Source of the DNA: Microbacterium sp. SD291
GTDB lineage: Bacteria; Actinomycetota; Actinomycetes; Actinomycetales; Microbacteriaceae
Assembly: GCF_017355365.1 (NCBI RefSeq)
Contig: NZ_JADIJR010000014.1
Location: 1-64,000, forward strand
DNA length: 64,000 nt
Reading direction: 5' to 3'
Each line of letters opens with the position of its first letter. Positions within the stretch are counted from its first letter, which is position 1. The notes beneath the pieces were generated by a model, which was not told the DNA's origin, did not search any database, and saw only the letters and a program-made list of their open reading frames with translations. Made by a program: the position numbers and the translations under genes. Shown here one piece after another: positions 45,056 to 53,294 of the stretch.

Positions 45056-45916
45056 TCATCGGCGTGCCGGATGCCGTCGGCGCAGCAGGCTGCGGATCAC
45101 GCCCTGGCGCGGGCTGAACAGGTAGACCAGCGCGAAGACGCAGCCCTGCACGAGCACGACGAGACCGCCGGATGCCGCGTCGAACCAGTAACTGAGGTAG
45201 ATGCCGACGACGGACGACACCGCCGCGATGGCCGGTGCGACGACGAGCATCGTGCCGAACCGGTCGGTCAGGAGGTACGCGGTGGCGCCGGGGATGATGA
45301 GCATCGCGACGACCAGGATGACGCCGACGACCTGCAGCGCGACGACCGCGGTGAGTGCGAGGACGCTCAGCAGCAGGGCGCCCAACAGCCGCGGCGACAG
45401 GCCGATCGCGAAGGCGTGGGCGGGGTCGAACGCGTACAGCGTCAGGTCGCGTCGCTTCACGATCAGCAGGACGAACGCGGCGACCGCGAGCACCGCGATC
45501 TGGACGAGCTCCGCCACGGAGATGCCGAGGATGTTGCCGAAGATGATGTGGTTGAGGTCGGTCTGACTCGGCGTGACCGAGATCAGCACGAGACCGAGGG
45601 CGAACAGCGTGGTGAACACGATGCCGATCGCGGCATCCTCCTTCACCCTGCTGGTGCCGCGGATGAGGCCGATCAGGCCCACCGCCAGGAACCCGAACAC
45701 GAGAGCGCCGATCGCGAACGGCGCCCCGACGACGTAGGCGAGCACGACGCCCGGCAGCACGGCGTGCGACACCGCGTCGCCCATGAGCGACCAGCCGATC
45801 AGCACCAGCCAGCACGACAGCACCGCGCACAGGATCGCGGCGACGACGGTCGCGGCCAGTGCGCGCACCATGAATTCGTACTGCAGGGGCTCCAGGAGGA
45901 AGTCGAGGATCGTCAT
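45056..45916 (-). CDS. Metal (Mn/Zn) ABC importer permease
   Basis: A 286-residue ABC-3-type permease with about eight transmembrane segments. Family stretches: VLIGWSLMGDAVSHAVLPGVVLAYVVG near 40-66, FGNILGISVAELVQIA near 130 and VVGVILVVAMLIIPGATAYLL near 195-215. Its start overlaps the ATPase stop (ATGA). With the ATPase and binding protein it forms a complete importer; manganese is favoured by the MntR-like box upstream of the operon. Confidence 0.92.
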   Translation of the reverse strand: MTILDFLLEPLQYEFMVRALAATVVAAILCAVLSCWLVLIGWSLMGDAVSHAVLPGVVLAYVVGAPFAIGALVFGFLAVGLIGLIRGTSRVKEDAAIGIVFTTLFALGLVLISVTPSQTDLNHIIFGNILGISVAELVQIAVLAVAAFVLLIVKRRDLTLYAFDPAHAFAIGLSPRLLGALLLSVLALTAVVALQVVGVILVVAMLIIPGATAYLLTDRFGTMLVVAPAIAAVSSVVGIYLSYWFDAASGGLVVLVQGCVFALVYLFSPRQGVIRSLLRRRHPARR

Positions 45917-46653
45917 TCCTCTCCCTCCCTGCCGAGGATGTCGAGTCCGAAGGCGCGCGCCAGCTGATCGGGGCTGAGCGCCTCGTCGACGGACCCGTGG
46001 AAGAGCACGCGCCGCAGCAGCAGCACGGCGGCGTCGGCGAGCGCCGGGATCGCGTGCAGGTCGTGCGTCGAGACCAGCACCGTCCGCCCCTCGGATGCCG
46101 ATTCGCGCAGCAGCCGCACGATCATCGCCTCCGACTTCTTGTCGACGCCGGCGAACGGCTCGTCCAGCAGCAGGATGCGGGCGTCCTGCGCGATGCCGCG
46201 GGCGACGAACACGCGTTTGCGCTGCCCGCCTGACAGCTGGCCGATCTGCCGCTCGGCGAGGTCGGTGAGCTCGACGCGCTCCAGGGCCCGGTCGACGATC
46301 TCGCGGTCGGTCCTGTGCGCACGCCTGGTCGGCCCGAGGTGGCCGTAGCGGCCCATCATCACGACCTCCCTGACCGAGACGGGGAAGGCCCAGTCGACGT
46401 CCTCGCTCTGCGGGACGTATCCGATCGTGCGGCGCTTGCGGGCCTCGGCTGGCGTCACGCCGTCGAGCGTGACCTTCCCGCGCTCGGGCCTGACCATGCC
46501 GGTGAGGGTCTTGAAGAGCGTCGACTTGCCGGAGCCGTTCATGCCGACGAGCGCCGTGACGCGCCCGCTCGGGATGCTCAGCGACACGTCGTCGAGCGCG
46601 ACCACGTCGCCGTAGCGCACCGCGACTCCCTCGACCTCGATCGCGGCGGTCAT
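45913..46653 (-). CDS. Metal ABC importer ATP-binding protein
   Basis: A 246-residue ABC ATPase: Walker A GMNGSGKSTLF near residue 37, Q-loop YVPQSEDVDWAFPVSVREVV typical of Mn/Zn importers, signature LSGGQRKRVFVARGIA near 140 and Walker B ILLLDEPFAGVDKKSE. Start and stop overlap the neighbouring genes (ATGA on both sides), so the three importer genes are one translationally coupled operon. Confidence 0.94.
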   Translation of the reverse strand: MTAAIEVEGVAVRYGDVVALDDVSLSIPSGRVTALVGMNGSGKSTLFKTLTGMVRPERGKVTLDGVTPAEARKRRTIGYVPQSEDVDWAFPVSVREVVMMGRYGHLGPTRRAHRTDREIVDRALERVELTDLAERQIGQLSGGQRKRVFVARGIAQDARILLLDEPFAGVDKKSEAMIVRLLRESASEGRTVLVSTHDLHAIPALADAAVLLLRRVLFHGSVDEALSPDQLARAFGLDILGREGEE

Positions 46654-47570
46654 GAGTCACCGCCCGTGAGCGCCCGCACGATCGTCTCGGAATCGTGGCG
46701 GATCAGCTCGAGATACGTCGGCACCGGGCCATCCGCCTCGGACAGCGAGTCGACGTACAGGATGCCGCCGAACTCGGCAGCCGTCGCCTCCACCACCTGG
46801 CGCATGGCCTTGTCGGACACGGTCGACTCGCAGAACACGGCGGGCACGTCGTTGTCGTCGACGTACTCGATCGCGCGCTTGATCTGCTGCGGAGTCGCCT
46901 GCTGCTCGGCGTTGACCGGCCAGATGTACGCCTCGGTGAGGCCGGCGTCCCTGGCGAGGTACGAGAAGGCGCCCTCGCAGGTGACGAGCGCGCGCTGGCG
47001 CGCCGGGAGGGCCGAGAGCTCGGCGACGAGCTCGTCGTTCACGCTCTGGAGGGTCGCCTTGTAATCTTCGCCGTTCTGCGCGAAGTCCTCGGCGTGCGCC
47101 GGGTCGAGCTCGCTGAAGGCGGCCACCATGTTGTCGACGTAGACCTGCACGTTCAGGGGGCTCATCCACGCGTGCGGGTTCGGCTTTCCGGAGTACGCGT
47201 CCTCCGTGATGTCGATCACCTCGATGCCCTCGGACACGACCACGTGCGGCACGTCGACCGACTCGACGAACTGCGAGAACCACGCCTCGAGGTTCAGGCC
47301 GTTGTCGAGGATCAGGTCGGCCTCCGTCGCCTTCGTGATGTCGCGCGGCGTGGGCTCGTACCCGTGGATCTCGGCGCCCGGCTTCGTGATGGAGGCGACC
47401 TCGAGGTGGTCGCCGGCGACATTGTCGGCGATGTCGGCCAGCACGGTGAACGTGGTCAGCACGAGGGGGCGATCGGATGCCGGCGCGTCGGGTCGCACTC
47501 CGCAGGCCGCGAGCGGCAGGAGGAGCGCGGTGAGGAGTGCTCCGGTGAGGACGCGACGACTTTGAGGCAT
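46650..47570 (-). CDS. Metal ABC importer substrate-binding lipoprotein
   Basis: A 306-residue ZnuA/SitA-type binding protein. The signal peptide ends in a lipobox (LPLAAC, Cys23), so it is anchored outside the membrane. Metal-site residues appear in HGYEPTPRD, NPHAWMSPLN, TCEGAFSYLA and ILYVDSLSE, the His-His-Glu-Asp set expected for cluster-9 proteins. A His-rich loop typical of zinc proteins is absent, which favours manganese. The promoter contains an MntR-like palindrome. Confidence 0.92.
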   Translation of the reverse strand: MPQSRRVLTGALLTALLLPLAACGVRPDAPASDRPLVLTTFTVLADIADNVAGDHLEVASITKPGAEIHGYEPTPRDITKATEADLILDNGLNLEAWFSQFVESVDVPHVVVSEGIEVIDITEDAYSGKPNPHAWMSPLNVQVYVDNMVAAFSELDPAHAEDFAQNGEDYKATLQSVNDELVAELSALPARQRALVTCEGAFSYLARDAGLTEAYIWPVNAEQQATPQQIKRAIEYVDDNDVPAVFCESTVSDKAMRQVVEATAAEFGGILYVDSLSEADGPVPTYLELIRHDSETIVRALTGGDS

Positions 47571-47589
47571 GCCGAAATCCTAGCGGATT

Positions 47590-47605
47590 TTTCGGTACGC
47601 CTAAA
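47590..47605 (-). promoter_or_regulatory. MntR/DtxR-type operator of the metal importer
   Basis: On the minus strand TTTAGGCGTACCGAAA is a 16-base dyad of the DtxR/MntR form (TTTAGG-N4-CCTAAA with one change). It sits 20 bases before the start codon and overlaps a TATTTA -10-like sequence, so metal-bound MntR should block transcription. Confidence 0.7.
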
Positions 47606-47648
47606 TAACCTGTCGTCGGCCGGGATCCGCGCCGGATAGCCTGGCTGG

Positions 47649-48299
47649 ATGGATGAGCAGACGCCGGACGCTTCGACCGGCTCAGCGACCCAGCCGGGGT
47701 ACGGCGTCGGCCCCTGGCCGGGCGGCGAGGCGGAGTGGCCGGAGGGCGAGCACTACGACCCCGAGCTGCTCGCGACCGGCGACACCCGCAACGTGATCGA
47801 CCGCTACCGCTACTGGCGGATGGAGGCCATCGTCGCGGATCTCGATCTGCACCGGCATCCGTTCCATGTCGCGATCGAGAACTGGCAGCACGACATGAAC
47901 ATCGGCTCGATCGTGCGCAGCGCGAACGCGTTCCTCGCCGACACCGTGCACATCATCGGACGGCGCCGGTGGAACAAGCGCGGCGCCATGGTGACGGACC
48001 GGTATCAGCACGTCGTGCACCACGAGGACGTCGAGACCTTCGCCGCGTGGGCGGCCGCCGAGGGCATCCCGATCGTCGCGATCGACAACGTCGAAGGGGC
48101 CGTGCCGGTCGACCGTGCCGAGCTGCCGCAGCGCTGCGTGCTGCTGTTCGGACAGGAGGGCCCCGGCCTGTCGGAGGCTGCGCTCGCCGCGGCATCCGCT
48201 CATGTCGAGATCACCCAGTACGGCTCGACCCGCTCGATCAACGCGAGCGCCGCGGCGGCCGTGATCATGTACGAATGGTGCCGGAGGTACGCGGGCTGA
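47649..48299 (+). CDS. SpoU/TrmH-family RNA methyltransferase
   Basis: A 216-residue SPOUT methylase: motif 1 NIGSIVRSANAFLADTVHI near 80, motif 2 LLFGQEGPGLSEAAL near 163 and motif 3 TQYGSTRSINASAAAAVIMYEW near 191. It methylates a ribose in tRNA or rRNA (target unknown). Residues 8-17 (ASTGSATQPG) come from a dispersed repeat just after the start, so the first 25 residues are probably not part of the fold. Leaderless form: TAGCCT, six bases, ATG. Confidence 0.89.
   Translation: MDEQTPDASTGSATQPGYGVGPWPGGEAEWPEGEHYDPELLATGDTRNVIDRYRYWRMEAIVADLDLHRHPFHVAIENWQHDMNIGSIVRSANAFLADTVHIIGRRRWNKRGAMVTDRYQHVVHHEDVETFAAWAAAEGIPIVAIDNVEGAVPVDRAELPQRCVLLFGQEGPGLSEAALAAASAHVEITQYGSTRSINASAAAAVIMYEWCRRYAG
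47671..47694 (+). repeat. Dispersed repeat unit at the start of the RNA methylase gene
   Basis: CTTCGACCGGCTCAGCGACC with the following CAGC is read in frame as ASTGSATQP. It matches the unit at 33674-33702 nearly base for base, including the downstream CAGCCGGG. Confidence 0.7.
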
Positions 48300-48300
48300 A

Positions 48301-48344
48301 TCACCCGCACGGGCGATCCGGTGCGCGAGGGCGCGTGAGAGCAT
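48301..48344 (+). promoter_or_regulatory. Operator and weak -10 of the second two-component operon
   Basis: The palindrome-like TCACCCGCACGGGCGA (48301-48316) is followed after exactly 22 bases by GAGCAT (48339-48344) and then the ATG at 48352. The same order and the same 22-base gap occur before the membrane protein at 50353. The poor -10 suggests that an activator is needed. Confidence 0.6.
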
Positions 48345-48351
48345 GAGGGCG

Positions 48352-49524
48352 ATGCGGACCGAATCGTCACAGGCAGCGGCCGGCTGGCGCGCGTGGCTGC
48401 GCGTCGACGCCGTGGTGGCGCTCGTCGCGGCCACGATCATGCTGCCTGCGAGCATCGCGCTGCTGACGGATCCGTCGACGAGGCCCGGGCCGGATGCCGT
48501 CTCCCTGGCGGTCGGCGCGTATGTCGTGCTGCACCTCGCGACGCTGCTGGCGGTGCGGCATCCGCTCGTCGCGTACGGCGTCGCGAGCGTCGCGATGTGC
48601 GTGCTGGCGCTGGTGCCGGGGATCCAGGCCGTCTCGGGCGCCCTGTTCCCGTCGGCTGCCGCCTACCTGCTGGTGATCGCGCAGGTCGCGATGCAGACGA
48701 GCCTGCCGATGCGGGTCGCCGCTCTCGCCGGCGGCGTGTTCGGGGCGGCGCTGATCGCCTTCACCGAGCCGCGCTTCGACGACGCGATGCTGAAGATCGG
48801 GGCGTTCGTGGGGCTCAGCGGCGCGATCGCTGCGGCGTGGGCGATCGGTATCGTGCTGCGGCTGCGCCGCGCGCAGGCCGAGCAGCGGCTGCAGGCGCGC
48901 GTCGCGCAGGCGATCACGGACGAGCGGATGCGGATCAGCCGCGACCTGCACGACATCGTCGCGCACTCGATGACAGTGATGATCGCGCAGGCCGAGGTCG
49001 CGCGTGCGCTGCGCGACTCCGACGCCGAGCGCAGCGATCAGGCCCTCGGCGTGGTGATCGACACCGGACGCGAGGCGCTGCGCGGCATGCGCACGGTCGT
49101 CGCGGACGAGGCTCCTCGCGAGCCGCTGCCGACCGTCGCGTCGCTCGGTGCGCTCATCGACGCGGTGCGCACGCCTTCGGTCGACGTGCGTTTCGCGGAG
49201 ATGGGTGCGGCCGGCAGGCTGCGTCCGGATGCCGCGGTGGCGCTGCACCACGCGGTGCGGGAGGCGCTCACCAACGCGATCCGGCATGTCGCGCCGCCGG
49301 TGCGCATCGACGTGAGCCTGGAATGGACGGCGGATGCTCTGCGCGCCGAGGTGTCGGACGACGGCGGCGCGGGGCCCGTCGGGAGCGAGCTCGGGAGCGG
49401 CATCGGCCTCGTCGGGATCGCCGAGCGCGTGCGGCTGGCCGGCGGGACGTGCACGGCGGGGGAGCGGCATCCGCGCGGATGGACGGTGCGGGTCGACCTC
49501 CCCGCGGAGAGGACGCCCGGATGA
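48352..49524 (+). CDS. NarL-type sensor histidine kinase
   Basis: A 390-residue kinase with about four to five membrane segments (residues 20-170), a short coiled coil, a HisKA_3 domain with the phosphorylated His (about 200) in ISRDLHDIVAHSM, and a HATPase_c domain ending GSGIGLVGIAERVRLAGG. ATG 48352 is chosen because the promoter match with the 50353 gene places the start there; ATG 48343 is three codons earlier. Its stop overlaps the start of the response regulator (ATGA). Confidence 0.9.
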   Translation: MRTESSQAAAGWRAWLRVDAVVALVAATIMLPASIALLTDPSTRPGPDAVSLAVGAYVVLHLATLLAVRHPLVAYGVASVAMCVLALVPGIQAVSGALFPSAAAYLLVIAQVAMQTSLPMRVAALAGGVFGAALIAFTEPRFDDAMLKIGAFVGLSGAIAAAWAIGIVLRLRRAQAEQRLQARVAQAITDERMRISRDLHDIVAHSMTVMIAQAEVARALRDSDAERSDQALGVVIDTGREALRGMRTVVADEAPREPLPTVASLGALIDAVRTPSVDVRFAEMGAAGRLRPDAAVALHHAVREALTNAIRHVAPPVRIDVSLEWTADALRAEVSDDGGAGPVGSELGSGIGLVGIAERVRLAGGTCTAGERHPRGWTVRVDLPAERTPG

Positions 49525-50177
49525 CGCTGCGGGTGCTGATCGTCGACGACCAGGAGCTGTTCCGCGACGCGATCGCGGTGATGCTGGCACGTGATCCGCG
49601 CATCGACGAGGTGGTCGCGGTCGCGTCCGGTGAGGAGGCGATCACGCACGTCCGCGCGCACGCGGCCGACGTGGTGCTGATGGACATCAGGATGCCGGGG
49701 ATCGACGGCATCGCCGCGACCCGCGAGGTGCTGCGGGCGCGTCCTTCGACGCGGGTGCTCGTGCTGACGACGTTCGACCTGGACGAGTACGTGTACGCCG
49801 CGATCCGTGAGGGGGCGAGCGGGTTCCTCACGAAGGACGCGAGCGCTGCGGAGCTCGCGGATGCCGCGGTCGCGGTGGCCGCCGGCGAACCGGTCATGTC
49901 GACGCGGGCGACGGCGGCGCTCGTCGGGTTCGTGCGCGACGGCGCGCCCGCGCGCACCCCCGAGGAGGCGCTGGCGGTGCTCAGCCCGCGGGAGCAGGAG
50001 ATCGCCAGGGCGCTCGCCACAGGCTCGTCGAACGAGGAGATCGCCCGGCAGCTGTTCCTGTCGGAGAACACCGTGAAGACGCACGTCAAGGCCGTGCTCG
50101 CGAAGCTCGGCCTGCCCGACCGCGTGCACGTCGTGATCTGGGCGTACGAGAACGGCGTCCTCCGGCCCGGAGCCTGA
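49521..50177 (+). CDS. NarL/LuxR-family response regulator
   Basis: A 218-residue response regulator: receiver with VDDQELFRD and phosphoacceptor Asp55 in VVLMDIRMPGIDG, and a LuxR-type helix-turn-helix (about 150-210; LSPREQEIARALATGSSNEEIARQLF). I infer that it binds the CACCCGC/GCGGGTG palindromes before its own operon and before the membrane protein that follows, giving a small autoregulated unit. Confidence 0.93.
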   Translation: MTLRVLIVDDQELFRDAIAVMLARDPRIDEVVAVASGEEAITHVRAHAADVVLMDIRMPGIDGIAATREVLRARPSTRVLVLTTFDLDEYVYAAIREGASGFLTKDASAAELADAAVAVAAGEPVMSTRATAALVGFVRDGAPARTPEEALAVLSPREQEIARALATGSSNEEIARQLFLSENTVKTHVKAVLAKLGLPDRVHVVIWAYENGVLRPGA

Positions 50178-50214
50178 GCCGCGCCCTTCCGGGTCTCTGG
50201 ACCGCGCACCCCTC

Positions 50215-50282
50215 GGTCCCTGAGCCGCGCACTCTGGGTCCCTGAGCCGCGCACTCTGGGTCCCTGAGCCTGTCGAAGGGTC
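50215..50282 (+). repeat. Tandem 22-base repeat ending in the dispersed repeat core
   Basis: GGTCCCTGAGCCGCGCACTCT occurs from 50215, and again at 50236-50257, followed by a third unit at 50258 that runs into CCTGAGCCTGTCGAAGGG, the dispersed repeat core. The array lies between the response regulator and the next operator. Confidence 0.75.
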
Positions 50283-50346
50283 ACCCGCGCGGGTGATCGG
50301 GTCGACCCGCGCGGGCGATGCCGCGGGATGACCACCTCGCGAGCAT
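50281..50346 (+). promoter_or_regulatory. Two operators and weak -10 of the membrane protein gene
   Basis: TCACCCGCGCGGGTGA at 50281-50296 is a perfect palindrome; a second copy, CGACCCGCGCGGGCGA, is at 50303-50318, 22 bases on. GAGCAT at 50341-50346 follows the second copy after 22 bases, matching the kinase operon promoter, and GGAGG lies before the ATG at 50353. Confidence 0.65.
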
Positions 50347-50352
50347 GGAGGC

Positions 50353-51465
50353 ATGACAACTCGCACTCGCATCCTCGTCCTCTGCGCGTCGGCATCCGCG
50401 GCTCTGCATGTCGCCGTGATCAGCCTGCTGCGGATGCTCGTCCCCGGCTTCCTCGATGCGCTGCCGACCAGCCTTCTCGGGCGGTTCGGTCACGGCGTCG
50501 AGCTCGCGGTCGCGCTGACCGGAGCTCTCGCGGTGCTCGTTCTCGCCGTGCTCGCGCTCGCCGCAGAGCGCACCTCACGCGACGCCATCCCTCGCGGCGC
50601 CGTTCGCGGCGCCGCGCTCCTCACAGGCTCCCTCCTCGCCGCCACCACACCAGGGGGCGTGATCCCGGTCGCCGGGTACACGTTCGCGATGACGGTGCTG
50701 ATCGGCATCGCGGTGTTCATCGTCCTGACCGTGCTGCGCCGGCCCTGGCTCGGCATCCTGCTCGCCGTCGTCGCAGGCGGCGCGGTCGCCTATGCCGTGA
50801 TCGCGCATGATGCGGCCTCGCTGCTGCCGAGAATGCTCGGCGCGTACGGCGCGATCCTCTCCGAGACGTCGCTCGCGCTCGCCCATGTCGTCGCCGCGGC
50901 GGGCCTGCTGGTGTGGGCGGTCACCGACGCGAGGACCGTGCCAGGGCGGATCGCCGGTCTCGTGCTGCGGCACCGGGTCGCGATCACGGCGATCGCCGCC
51001 GCCTGCGCGCTGCCGTACGTGCTCGCCAGGGCGAGCTGGCTCACCCCGTGGCCGCTGTTCGGCGGCAGCGCCGAGATGTTCGACGCCGATCCGTCCGTCC
51101 GGGTGATGGGCCTCGTGCTCGGACTCGGGATGCTGACGGGCGGCGTTCTCACGCTCGGACTCGTGCTGCCGTGGGGCGAGCGGTTCCCACGCTTCCTCGC
51201 AGGACTCGGCGGAAGGCCGGTTCCGGTGGCACTCGTCGTGATCCCGGCGAGCATCGTGAGCGTGCTGTTCACGGCAGCGGGGATCGAGTTCGCGATCGAG
51301 GGCGTCGGGCAGGCGAAGGAGCACCTCTACCTGCTGCTGATGTTCCCGTTCTGGCTCTGGGGCCCGCTGCTCGGCTTCGCGACCTGGGCGTACGCGATGC
51401 GGCGGGCGCAGCATCCGCTGGCCGGCAATGACCCTCGACAGTCCGCGGTCGCGGGCGTAGCGTGA
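50353..51465 (+). CDS. Polytopic membrane protein linked to the two-component system
   Basis: A 370-residue protein with about nine or ten transmembrane segments and no obvious soluble domain or catalytic motif. Small polar loops contain WLTPWPLFGGSAEMFDADPSVR near residue 228. I do not recognise the family beyond a general resemblance to uncharacterised actinobacterial membrane proteins that follow NarL-type two-component operons. Its promoter is an almost exact counterpart of the kinase promoter, so it is likely the main target of the response regulator. Confidence 0.8.
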   Translation: MTTRTRILVLCASASAALHVAVISLLRMLVPGFLDALPTSLLGRFGHGVELAVALTGALAVLVLAVLALAAERTSRDAIPRGAVRGAALLTGSLLAATTPGGVIPVAGYTFAMTVLIGIAVFIVLTVLRRPWLGILLAVVAGGAVAYAVIAHDAASLLPRMLGAYGAILSETSLALAHVVAAAGLLVWAVTDARTVPGRIAGLVLRHRVAITAIAAACALPYVLARASWLTPWPLFGGSAEMFDADPSVRVMGLVLGLGMLTGGVLTLGLVLPWGERFPRFLAGLGGRPVPVALVVIPASIVSVLFTAAGIEFAIEGVGQAKEHLYLLLMFPFWLWGPLLGFATWAYAMRRAQHPLAGNDPRQSAVAGVA

Positions 51466-51486
51466 GTGCCGACCAAGGAGGCCGAC

Positions 51487-51954
51487 ATGGCAGCGCTCAC
51501 CCCCATCCGCCCGTTCCTGTGGTTCGACGGAAGTGCGCAGGAGGCGATGGAGTACTACGTCTCGGTGTTCCCGAACTCGTCGATCGACCAGGTCGCCAAC
51601 TACCCGGATGAGTCGCTCGACCAGCACTTCCAGGGCATGGGCGGCAAGGTGATCAACGGCGAGTTCACGCTCAACGGCGTGCCGTTCGGATGCCTCGACG
51701 GGGGCCCGCTGTTCACGTTCAACGAGTCGATCTCGTTCGTGATCTCGTGCGCCGACCAGGCCGAGATCGACTACTACTGGGGTGCGCTGTCGGCCGTGCC
51801 CGAGGCCGAGGCCTGCGGGTGGTGCAGGGACAGGTTCGGGGTCAGCTGGCAGGTGCTTCCGGCGGATCTCGGCGCACTGATGCAGAGCCCCGAGCAGATG
51901 CAGACGTTCATGGGGATGAAGAAGATCGTGATCGCCGAGCTCGAGAACGCCTGA
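51487..51954 (+). CDS. PhnB-like VOC-family protein
   Basis: A 155-residue protein of the PhnB/3-demethylubiquinone-methyltransferase-like VOC group: PIRPFLWFDGSAQEAMEYYVSVFPNSS at the start, FTLNGVPFGCLDGGPLFTFNESISFVISC in the middle and CGWCRDRFGVSWQVLPADL near 115. ATG 51487 has GGAGG six bases upstream; a GTG seven codons earlier is less likely. Its function is unknown, and methyltransferase activity is not implied. Confidence 0.87.
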   Translation: MAALTPIRPFLWFDGSAQEAMEYYVSVFPNSSIDQVANYPDESLDQHFQGMGGKVINGEFTLNGVPFGCLDGGPLFTFNESISFVISCADQAEIDYYWGALSAVPEAEACGWCRDRFGVSWQVLPADLGALMQSPEQMQTFMGMKKIVIAELENA

Positions 51955-51960
51955 CGGTGC

Positions 51961-52827
51961 TCACCCCAGGCGTGCCGAAACGCTGAGGTCGTCGCGTGCG
52001 GTGACTCGCACGTCGGTGAGGCGCGGGCCGTCGCCGTCGAGGGGGAGGTCTTCGTTGAGGTCGATGGTCTTCCCGATCTGCGCCCGCACCTGCCGCCTGA
52101 TCATGCGCAGCGCGAAGGCGACCAGCGGATTGCGGCTGCCGAGCTCGAGGTCCCGGACGGCGACGACGCCATCCGAGGAGACGCCGATGCGCGCACTCCC
52201 GCGGGCCGACGCTCCCAGCAGGCGCCATCGGATGCCGGCGGCGCCTTCGATGCGGATGCCGTCGGCGCCGTCCTGCACGACCGTCGCGTCGAGACTGCGG
52301 AGGTGGATGCCGCCGCTCTCGAGCAGCGGGCGGATGACGGCGGTGAGCAGCGGCGCGAGATCATCGGAACGGAGCGAGGCGGTGACGGAGCCGTGCATCC
52401 CCGCTCCGTCGTTCGCGAGATCCATGCCGTGGATCGTCTCCGGATGCGCGGGATCGACCGGCTCCGCATGGAGCAGCCAGTCCACCGCAGCATCGTGAAG
52501 CCGGAGGTCGAATCTCAGCGAGATGCCCTCGATCCGCATCGGCTCAGCGGTGATCCTGGCTGTTCGCAGGTTTCCGCGGGTCCTCTGGACGACTTCAGGC
52601 TCGGCCGGTGGCGGCGTGACGGCGGGGAGCTCTCGTTCCGGGTGCAGGCTCAGGTCCACGCCTGTCGCATCGATCAGGAGGTTCTCGACGTCTGCGCCTG
52701 ACACGTCGGCGGTGATGCGCACGTCGTCGAGACCGCGCACCGTCTCGGCGTCGCTCGGCTGCAGGCTCACGCGGATCCAGCGGATCAGCGTCTCGGAGTC
52801 GCCAGGCCAGGTCAGTGCGGTCGTCAT
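51961..52827 (-). CDS. Conserved hypothetical protein, possibly LmeA/DUF2993-like
   Basis: A 288-residue soluble protein, convergent with the VOC gene. Patterns of alternating beta strands (VSGADVENLLIDATGVDLSL, GISLRFDLRLHDAAVDW, IEGAAGIRWRLLGASARGSARI) recall the DUF2993/LmeA phospholipid-binding group, but there is no signal peptide. That assignment is weak. It has an 'R/D-rich' N-terminal extension of about 60 residues. Confidence 0.6.
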   Translation of the reverse strand: MTTALTWPGDSETLIRWIRVSLQPSDAETVRGLDDVRITADVSGADVENLLIDATGVDLSLHPERELPAVTPPPAEPEVVQRTRGNLRTARITAEPMRIEGISLRFDLRLHDAAVDWLLHAEPVDPAHPETIHGMDLANDGAGMHGSVTASLRSDDLAPLLTAVIRPLLESGGIHLRSLDATVVQDGADGIRIEGAAGIRWRLLGASARGSARIGVSSDGVVAVRDLELGSRNPLVAFALRMIRRQVRAQIGKTIDLNEDLPLDGDGPRLTDVRVTARDDLSVSARLG

Positions 52828-52963
52828 GGTTCAACATCCTGCCGCAAGCTCGAGTACGAGCAGGTCGGGAGCTATCGGTCTCGGCTGCGGAGTCTGCTGA
52901 CCGCCGGCGGGCTGGGATCGGCGACGAACTGATGAGCGTCTGCTCCGGCTGTAGGTTGTGGCC

Positions 52964-53287
52964 ATGACTCCCGTTCCCACGCCTCCGCCGGTCGCTCCTG
53001 TGACGTTCCTGCCGGTGGAGCCGGATCCTGGATTCCTCGGCGGGATGGCCGGGGGCTTCTTCGGACTCGGGATGCTGGCGCTCCTGTTCTGGCTGATTCC
53101 CACTGCGCTCATCGTGTGGGGCACCTATTGGCTGATCCGGCTCGCTGTCCGTCATGGCTCCATGGACGCCATGAGGTGGCAGGCGACAGGCAGTCCCAAG
53201 AAGCCGAAGGAGCGTCCGATGCGGCACTCGCAGCCGCCGAGCTCATCGGGGCGGACGACGAGAAGTCCCGGTCCTCGGGACTGGTGA
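52964..53287 (+). CDS. Small membrane protein with proline-rich N-terminus
   Basis: A 107-residue protein: a Pro-rich N-terminus (TPVPTPPPVAPVTFLPVEPD), one or two transmembrane segments (about residues 27-60, GFFGLGMLALLFWLIPTAL and IVWGTYWLIRLAV) and a basic, Ser/Pro-rich tail. Leaderless form: TAGGTT, six bases, ATG. No family is recognised. Its 3' end faces the MATE gene. Confidence 0.6.
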   Translation: MTPVPTPPPVAPVTFLPVEPDPGFLGGMAGGFFGLGMLALLFWLIPTALIVWGTYWLIRLAVRHGSMDAMRWQATGSPKKPKERPMRHSQPPSSSGRTTRSPGPRDW

Positions 53288-53294
53288 CGCTCGG

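Noticed and set aside
48393..49520. Long upstream extension of the second response regulator
   Set aside because: It overlaps the kinase gene; the receiver begins at ATG 49521 within the kinase stop.
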